From contig JALJCS010000001.1 in the NCBI GenBank assembly GCA_023055355.1, forward strand, positions 108,454,881 to 108,518,880: DNA of 64,000 nt, in the 5' to 3' direction. A program made the position numbers and the translations under genes. The notes under the pieces are model-generated. The model ran no database searches, was not told the origin of the DNA, and saw only the letters and a program-made list of their open reading frames with translations. Origin of the DNA: Agelaius tricolor (lineage: Eukaryota > Chordata > Aves > Passeriformes > Icteridae). Positions 57,701 to 64,000 of the stretch are shown here, piece after piece. Every line of letters starts with the position of its first letter. Position 1 is the stretch's first letter.

Positions 57701-59780
57701 ATTATTTTATTGCAGTTGATTATTTATATGACTTTGATGTCTTAGTTTTTGGTCATCTATCTTTTATCACCATTTGTCTTCAAAACCCCACTCGGGTAGT
57801 GAAATAGTCCTGTTCCTACAATACACCACTGATCCCTCAAATTAGGAGCTGCATGCAGTTCAACTGACAACTTAAAAAATATTGCCTGTGAATCCATAGC
57901 AGAGGAATAACTGCTATAAAATCCTTCTGCTCTCACAAGGTCACAAGGTTTTGGGAAAGTCCCATCTTTTTTTTTTTTTTTCCCACTCCAGAGCAAGGTT
58001 TAACAACATTTGTAGCTTGCAGAAAGATGGTCTGGGTCCAAACCCTTTGCTGGCAGAACCATCTGCCACATGACCCTCTAGGAGGGCATTGCTAGCCATG
58101 GTTTGGGACACAACCCCAAAAATCTAGAGCTGAGTGATGACCTGCTTGTGCTGCCTTTCTCCTACACACTCCTGCTGATGAAGCTCCACCTACATGGTTT
58201 GATTCATCAGCATGAGGTGGCTTCATTTACATGTCAAGTTCAATACATCTTTTGATTCCCACAGAAGCAGAATTACAGCAAGTAGAAATTGATGGGATAA
58301 AAAAGTCTAAAAGAAAGGAAAGTTAATCTGACAATAGACAAACAGAAAGAAAGGTTGTTTTTCCTTACAAGCCCTGAACTTATTATATTTTAATGCATAT
58401 TAATGTAAATAAGGTAAGCACTTTCAAGAGGATTAACAAATCAGTTTAATATGGTATTTTGTTGTATAGTAAAAAAAAGTCTGTTATGCAGTAACAGCTG
58501 GGGAGGAAAAATATGCATTCAATTATTACAGGAATAGAAAGAAAAATATTACTCTGATCTGAATTCAACAAATAGATATTAATTTTTTCCTTTCCTATTT
58601 AAATAGTTTTCTTCTATATAAAAAGCTGCAGATTTGTTTCACTTTTAACACATGGTTTGCAATATCAGCTCATATGAGCAACACAATATTGTGTTTTAAT
58701 ACTTCATGTACATTGAGACCAAATATATCTTATATTTATCACTCACAATAAGCAAAATCTGTAGAGCACTTTTTTTCCTGAAAATGTAGCGTCAACATAT
58801 TATTTAATTACTACAAGCATATGTCTTTTTTGTGGTATGGCAAATCTGTGCAATACCATCCAAGCATGTATTCAGCTTCCCCACTTTAATCCTAGGGGAG
58901 CTCATATCTCTATGTGTACAATTTGCTTCGTTGCAAGGAAAATAGTTCCTGAAAACACAGATCCTGGATGGCCCCTCCTCAGCCACAAAGCACAGCCTCT
59001 GTTATCACAGGCAGCTGAATAAAATAACCTGTTTCTTTAAAAACTTAAAATTTGCCTTGCATAGTGTATTAGCTACAACAATACACTGGGATGTATCCTC
59101 TGGTTATTCCATAGTTTCTGTAGCTGTGAGTGTAGTTGCATGATGGAACCTGTTACCTGTACTTACACCATTAGTAGTTAAAAAAATACTACACAATGAA
59201 AGAATTGTAAGGTCAGACCCATGCTCCTTAGTAGGCAAGACTTGTTTTGAAGCTCTAACTACATATTGCTGCACCCAACAAACTAATTTGCCAGAAGTCC
59301 AATTTGAAATAAACCTCTCTTGGATAAAATTTGTATGAAATCTTGTTGTCTCTTCCTCTACTCCTCCTCCCCCTCTGTTTTGGACTGTCCTAGGGCACAG
59401 TTTCTTACCTTATACAAATTTGAACCCTTCTGCAGGTTGTGAGGGCAATTCCAACATGATGTCCATATAATTACAAAAATTTATAAAAATCAACTCATGA
59501 ATGACCACATCATCACTCTTACCCATAGCAGCACATACATCTAGACATAACTCCACAGAAGGTTATGAAACTGGTAAAAATGTAAAATGTGAGTACAGGG
59601 GAATCACTGAAGGATCAAGAAAAGGACTCACTGATAGCAGCAGGGACTCAAGTATCCACTTGTTTAAACCAATTATGAAGGAATCTGATCATGTCACTAA
59701 CAGTTATTTCTGAGCTGTAACATGGGCATAAATTGGATGATGCTCAAGTCAGAACTTCATCTGGCTCCAAATGTTTATTA
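51721..59780. other. Intergenic, BVES-POPDC3 (left part)
   Basis: AT-rich sequence without recognisable exons, RNA genes or transposons. All open frames are short and resemble no family I know. Regulatory elements for the two muscle genes may lie here but cannot be seen directly. Confidence 0.55.
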
Positions 59781-59787
59781 ACCTATA

Positions 59788-60185
59788 AATAATCATAGAA
59801 TCATAGAATGGTCTGGGTTGGAAGGGACCTTTAAAGGCCATCTTGCCCAATCCCCTTGAATAAGTGAGGATATCTTCAAATAGATCAAGTTGCCCAGAGC
59901 TCCATCCAATTTGAATGTTCCCAAGGACCAGGCATCCACCATCTCTCTGGACAGCCTGTTTCAGTGTTTCATCCTACTCATAAATTCCTCCTTATACCTA
60001 AATATATCCTTAAATATGTTAATGAATTTAAAGCCATTAGCCCTTGTCCTCTCACAAGAGGCTCTGCTATAAAAAGTCTGTCCTCATCTTTCTTGCAGGC
60101 CCCTTTAAGTACTGGAAGGCAGCAGTAAAATGTCACCTGGAGCCTTCTCCAGGCTGAGCAACTCTCAGCCTGGAGAGTTGTCTAC
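59788..60185 (-). mobile_element. CR1 LINE 3' end fragment
   Basis: The plus strand starts with the CR1 tail repeat (AATCATAGAATCATAGAATG) and GGTTGGAAGGGACC. It then follows CR1 3' sequence for about 400 bp (landmark CCTTCTCCAGGCTGA at 60141-60155). It is truncated at its 5' end. Confidence 0.9.
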
Positions 60186-61985
60186 CCAACTCTCTAAGGA
60201 CTGGGTGTTTATGATCTCACAAAACTTGTCTAATTTCACTGTCATCATCCTGAGTATGTCTTCATTTAGGGAGATTATACAGCCCTCCCAAAACACTGGT
60301 TTATGAGTTGCATTCCAGAGCATATTTCACTGTATGTTTTAGAAGTACTGTCCAGATTAAAATAAAAACAGAGATAGAGAGAACTTCTGTCTTGCTTCCA
60401 GACCTTTTGTGTGTACTTAGATTATTGTAGACATCTATTTTACAGCTGATTTTTCCAGCTCAAATGTTCTGCTAGTCATGTCTCAAACAGATGCTAGAAA
60501 ACTAGAAACAATTTTTTAAAAATGACTCAAAGCCCAGAAAGCACAGTAGCAACACCTAAACAAGATTAGCTAAGAGTATGTTCAGATATTGACTCAGACA
60601 TGTCCTGGTAGAGATTTCTGACAGTAACCAATTCCAGCAGAGAAAAGCATCACAGAAGATTGTGTTTGGAAAGTGTGTGACAGAAACCAAAGCATACAAC
60701 AGTCACAAAAAAGAAAAAAATATCAAAGTATGTCATGAAGCACCCATCATTCCCCAGTATCTTTCTAAGCAGTATGCTACAGCTTAAATACAATACATAA
60801 GCTTGACATAGAAACTGGGTAAGTAAGACTCCTTAGTCTTATTTTAAGGTGAAGATGATCAAGCTAATTAACTTCAGTAGGGTCAGAATTTAGTAAAGAC
60901 AACTTTTCTTTAATAAATAGGTCAAACCAAAATATCCAAGAAAACCAAGAAGAACACTAATAAATTATTTCTATTACACCTAAGTCTAGAATAAGATCTC
61001 TTTTATGCATTTAAAATATTTTCATGTTTGTAGACTGTTACACGGATGTACATCCTTACAACATGCTGCCAGCCTCTGGCACTTTGTGCTTTAGTTATCA
61101 TCTGAACAGGTCATTAAAAGCCATCAGTGAACTGTTTGCATTTTTTCCAATTCCCTTTTGGCCAAGACAAAGTAGCTCTGTGTCTCAGGGACTTCAAGCA
61201 TTAAACAGTACATACAGAATACACTGCCTGGCTGGGTTATGAGAATGATTTGGGGATTATCACATTGCATTCTGGGGTATTTATGTTTGGCTGGTTTTCC
61301 TCTCAGAGGAAGCAACATAAACCTAAAAGCAAAACTTGTACAATCATATCTGCTCTACACTCTAAATGTCCTTCAAACAGGTAGTGTTTCACGTCACTCC
61401 TAATAGCTTTTTTATACATACAGCATGATTATCCTTCAAGTGTAAGATTGTATCATCATTTTAAGTCCTCCAGAAACAACTCACAAGGTCTGAACTTATA
61501 TGTACACCCACACATAGAGAAGTACACAGCGGTCATCCTACCAAACAAGCCAGCAATTTTAAAATATTAAAAATATTATCTACTTCCAGACATATCAAGC
61601 AGCAATCCATTCTCATAAAATAGTAATGCTTCTTACTTTTTGATTACTGGCAGGCATCAGGCAGAGCAGCAAGAAGGTGAGTTAGCAAAGACATTTGGAC
61701 ACTTCTCTTCAAAGGCACAGTGACCCCGAGGGTCAGAACGAACTCTCTCCTACTGAAGTGCAATCTGAGGCTCCCTTATGTCATTAAACCACCACAGAAT
61801 TAGGGAGAGAACATCTTTTGAATCAAGAGTTTCATAGGCACAGAAAAGTGACTCTGGAAGCTAAACAAGAATGTGTCAGTTAAAAATTGCATTTATTGCT
61901 GCAGGTGTTCTAGTCTCTTCCTGACAAACATAGTTAAAAGGAATATTATAAAACAAACTCCAGTGGTTTGGCAGTAAATTGATTA
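60186..61985. other. Intergenic, BVES-POPDC3 (right part)
   Basis: I recognise nothing here. The right edge is set by the candidate POPDC3 poly(A) signal, so part of it could be POPDC3 3' UTR if a distal signal such as TTTATT at about 61887 is used. Confidence 0.5.
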
Positions 61986-61991
61986 ACGTTA

Positions 61992-61997
61992 TTTATT
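61992..61997 (-). terminator. POPDC3: Candidate POPDC3 poly(A) signal
   Basis: AATAAA on the minus strand (context ACAATAAATAACG), about 1.4 kb after the stop codon. A second candidate lies near 61887-61892. Neither has a convincing GT-rich element. Confidence 0.3.
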
Positions 61998-62407
61998 GTA
62001 CATGTCACAAAGGGCGCTGACACTGCAGAACCCCAGGTCCTATAGCATCACATTCCATCAGAAATGCTACACAACCATTTCCCTAAGCTGTATTTGCAGC
62101 AGTTACAGCTCTTGTATTTTTCTAATGCCAGCAATGACACTTACATTTGTTTTCACGTATTACCTCTGAAGGACAGTCAGAGAGAAACCAATTACTCATG
62201 GGACACAATTTGTTGTTTTGTTTTGTTTGGATTTTTAACAATCTTGCTGTGCATTTCAAAATCTTTCATTTCTTTAAGAAACAAACCCAATGCAATCTTT
62301 CCTTGGTCTTTTTTTTCAGCAACAGTTTTCATGTAAATTGAGAGAATGTTCACATGGCAAAAAAAAGAACATTCTAAACCAGTTGCTATATTTTGAAGAT
62401 GACTTAA

Positions 62408-62545
62408 TTGTTTTCATTGACTATTCGGACTATATTTCATTGTGACAAAATTTTTTGAGGAAAATACAGGAAAATGAAAACTCAGTTGTTTTCATTGACT
62501 ATTCTGACTATATTTCACTGTGGCAAAATTTTTTGAGGAAAACAT
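62408..62545. repeat. 78-bp tandem duplication
   Basis: A block with TTGTTTTCATTGACTATTC followed by CAAAATTTTTTGAGGAAAA occurs at 62408-62465 and again from 62486, a 78-bp period with few differences. The second copy lacks the last part. It looks like a recent local duplication. Confidence 0.92.
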
Positions 62546-62766
62546 AATTACAATGGGCTTGCTTTAAAAAAAAAACAACACACCAACAACAAAACAAAAC
62601 AAAACAACACGCCACCACAGAGGCCACCACAATTGCAATAAGACCTCATACTGTTATGATTTGTTCTACACCAAAACAAAAGAGATGAAGGAGTATCAAC
62701 AGAAAGTAAACATATTGCACAGACAGTAAAAATGCAGTCGGGTGGGGAGAACCGACAGGGCTGCGC

Positions 62767-62937
62767 TCACGGCGCCGCTGCTCCCAGGAGTGACTCGGAG
62801 GAGGAGGAGGAGGAGGAGGAAGAGCGCAGCTTTGTCCACTGATCTGTGGGCATAGCTGGGAGTTGTATCCTCACGAGAGCATCCCCACGTTCCCCAATGT
62901 CTGGTTCAACATTCGAGGTCCTCTGTCTAGCCGACAT
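62767..62937 (-). other. Unidentified 56-codon ORF with serine run
   Basis: An ATG at 62935-62937 (A at -3) opens a frame of 56 codons ending TGA at 62767-62769. It encodes MSARQRTSNVEPDIGERGD, then a hydrophobic-polar mix, then nine serines (TCT plus eight TCC), then ESLLGAAAP. A GTGAGC splice-donor-like site overlaps the stop (62770-62765). I do not recognise the protein. It could be a real first exon, a remnant of a retrocopy, or chance in a GC-rich block. It lies in the probable 3' UTR of POPDC3. Confidence 0.25.
62796..62823. repeat. (GAG)n triplet repeat
   Basis: About eight GAG/GGA triplets in a row. The triplets are part of the unidentified ORF's serine run on the minus strand. Confidence 0.9.
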
Positions 62938-63369
62938 CTTTTAGGGTGAGGGGTAAAAAGGGTCTTAGCAGATACTGGATTCTGTTCCTCATGTCTAGTC
63001 ATCACTTTGATTCGTCAATTTTGTGTTGGCTCGTTGTTTTAGGGGTTTTGGCTAGGTTTGGTGAGGGGCTTCTCCCGTTGCATGCTAACTCCGAGGTCTC
63101 CTCCTCTTCACCGTCTGGGTGCCATCCTCCAGGAAGCAGCAGGGTGCACAGACAAAACGGGGAATTCTTAACCATCCACAACAGGTAGTTAATGAAGATG
63201 ACAGGTGATTACAATAACAAACAGTTAGAACTCCACTCTGGCAGCAACTAGCCCAACCTGTGAACTCTGCAACCTTTTAAAAAAATGGGCAGCTTTTCTA
63301 CTCATAACAGTTAATGGCACTTGTCAGTCAGATTTGGCTTCACCTGCTTTCGTCTCTCAGCTCCCATTT

Positions 63370-63570
63370 TCCTGCGGCGGGGCTGTGAGGAGTGGCCGGG
63401 GCAGGGTGTCCCTGCCTAGGAGGGAGCGAGGAAGGAGCCGCAGTTGGCGGGCGCGGCGGGCGGGCGGCGGGGGGAGCCCCGCTGCAGGCGGTGCGGGCGC
63501 GGCGGCGGCGGCGGCGGCACCGGGGGCGGCTCCGGCAGCGCCACGTGGTAGAAGTTGGGCAGGCGGATGT
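63370..63570. repeat. GC-rich block with (GGC)6 in POPDC3 coding end
   Basis: Local GC-rich island with GGC triplets at 63501-63518 and other G-runs. On the minus strand these code for the proline-rich tail of POPDC3. Such tracts are prone to length change and to sequencing or assembly error. Confidence 0.8.
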
Positions 63571-63751
63571 CGTACCTGAAGCCCTGGCCCACGTGCACCC
63601 TGTCGTTCAGCGCGTACAGCTTCTCGGCGATGTCGCTCCCGATCAGAATGGAGAAGAGGCGGGAGATGAAGCGGTGCTTAGCGAACAGCAGGTAGAGCTT
63701 CTTTCTCCTCCAGGCCACGTAGCGACAGTCTGTCTCTGCTGTGAGCGTTAC
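63416..63751 (-). CDS. POPDC3: POPDC3, last coding exon
   Basis: Encodes the final 111 residues of Popeye domain-containing protein 3, a muscle membrane protein with a cAMP-binding Popeye domain. The acceptor is TTCTCCAG. The exon opens VTLTAETDCRYVAWRRKKLY, the second phosphate-binding-cassette motif. It continues with the conserved HRFISRLFSILIGSDIAEK and LYALNDRV block and DIRLPNFY. The stop is TAG at 63416-63418. The conserved part ends there. The last 44 residues (HVALPEPPPVPPPPPPRP, then basic and Ala/Pro-rich) do not resemble the shorter human tail and are coded by a GC-rich (CCG)n stretch. The exon begins at the same codon and phase as BVES exon 6. The earlier exons lie right of the window. 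The C-terminal reading depends on no frameshift in the GC-rich tract. Confidence 0.94.
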   Translation of the reverse strand, partial: VTLTAETDCRYVAWRRKKLYLLFAKHRFISRLFSILIGSDIAEKLYALNDRVHVGQGFRYDIRLPNFYHVALPEPPPVPPPPPPRPHRLQRGSPRRPPAAPANCGSFLAPS

Positions 63752-64000
63752 CTGGAGAAGAGAGAATTGAACAGCCAGGTGACAAGGTGCTGCTGCTGCT
63801 GCCCTTGCTCAGAAGGCACCCCCCTCTCCCAGCAGAACCTGTCTACTGCAATTTAGAGCCTTTTAACCGAGCCAGAGAGCTCTGGGAGGTATCTTAGAGG
63901 CCTCTTCCAATCTCATTATTCTGTGATTCTGTGTGGGAGGGGTAAGTTATTGTATGCAAAAGACAAATGAGAAAGGTGACTGGCTATGGACTAAGTGATC
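63752..64000 (-). other. POPDC3: POPDC3 intron (partial) with CR1 tail
   Basis: Start of the intron preceding the last exon. It contains a short plus-oriented CR1 3' end (63885-63940), listed separately. Confidence 0.8.
63885..63940 (+). mobile_element. CR1 LINE tail fragment
   Basis: AGGCCTCTTCCAATCTCATT, then ATTCTGTGATTCTGTG, is the 3' terminus of CR1. Only about 55 bp remain. It is antisense to POPDC3 and about 135 bp from the exon's splice acceptor. Confidence 0.8.

Larger units (their letters stand above)
61986..63415 (-). other. POPDC3: POPDC3 3' UTR region (predicted extent)
   Basis: Sequence downstream of the POPDC3 stop up to the first AATAAA on the minus strand (61992-61997). It contains a 78-bp tandem duplication, an A-rich CAACAACAAAAC stretch (62564-62620), a GC-rich block with GAG triplets (62740-62940) and an unidentified ORF. 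How much of this is actually transcribed as UTR is unknown. Confidence 0.4.

Noticed and set aside
63392..63856. 154-codon frame on the plus strand
   Set aside because: Antisense shadow of the POPDC3 exon in GC-rich sequence.

Overview
The window is vertebrate, and almost certainly avian, nuclear DNA. The exons encode vertebrate-specific proteins. Most recognisable transposon debris is CR1 LINE, including copies ending in the bird-type TCATAGAATCATAGAATGG tail, and there is one LTR of a type I know from bird genomes. A passerine is likely but not proven. Gene order matches the conserved block LIN28B (+) / BVES (-) / POPDC3 (-) of human 6q21 and chicken chromosome 3.

Layout. 1-4491 is the last intron of LIN28B, with an 18-bp minisatellite, a CpG-dense block and a strong CTCF-like motif just before the acceptor. 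4492-4861 is the last LIN28B coding exon (two CCHC zinc knuckles and a basic C-terminus). 4862 to about 9620 is its long 3' UTR, with six let-7 and two miR-125 seed matches. About 9.6-24.7 kb is intergenic, with an old minus-oriented LTR at 13.7-14.4 kb. 24.7-51.5 kb is the complete BVES (POPDC1) gene on the minus strand: seven coding exons giving a 359-residue protein, plus a predicted non-coding first exon in a CpG island at 50.7-51.7 kb. Its introns hold CR1 fragments, AT-rich repeats and a second CTCF-like motif. About 51.7-62 kb is intergenic with one CR1 tail. The far right holds the last coding exon of POPDC3 (63416-63751, minus), its probable 3' UTR, and the start of the preceding intron.

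How the genes relate. LIN28B blocks let-7 maturation, and its own 3' UTR carries let-7 sites, so the window holds the target half of that feedback loop. LIN28B and BVES converge, about 15 kb apart. BVES and POPDC3 are tandem paralogues of the Popeye family (membrane cAMP-binding proteins of muscle) and share an intron position inside the cAMP-binding cassette.

I found no new biological system. The items most worth checking are the intragenic CTCF-like site beside the LIN28B minisatellite, the proline-rich GC-expanded C-terminus of POPDC3, and an unidentified 56-codon ORF with a serine run downstream of POPDC3. All calls come from reading the sequence, without alignment software.
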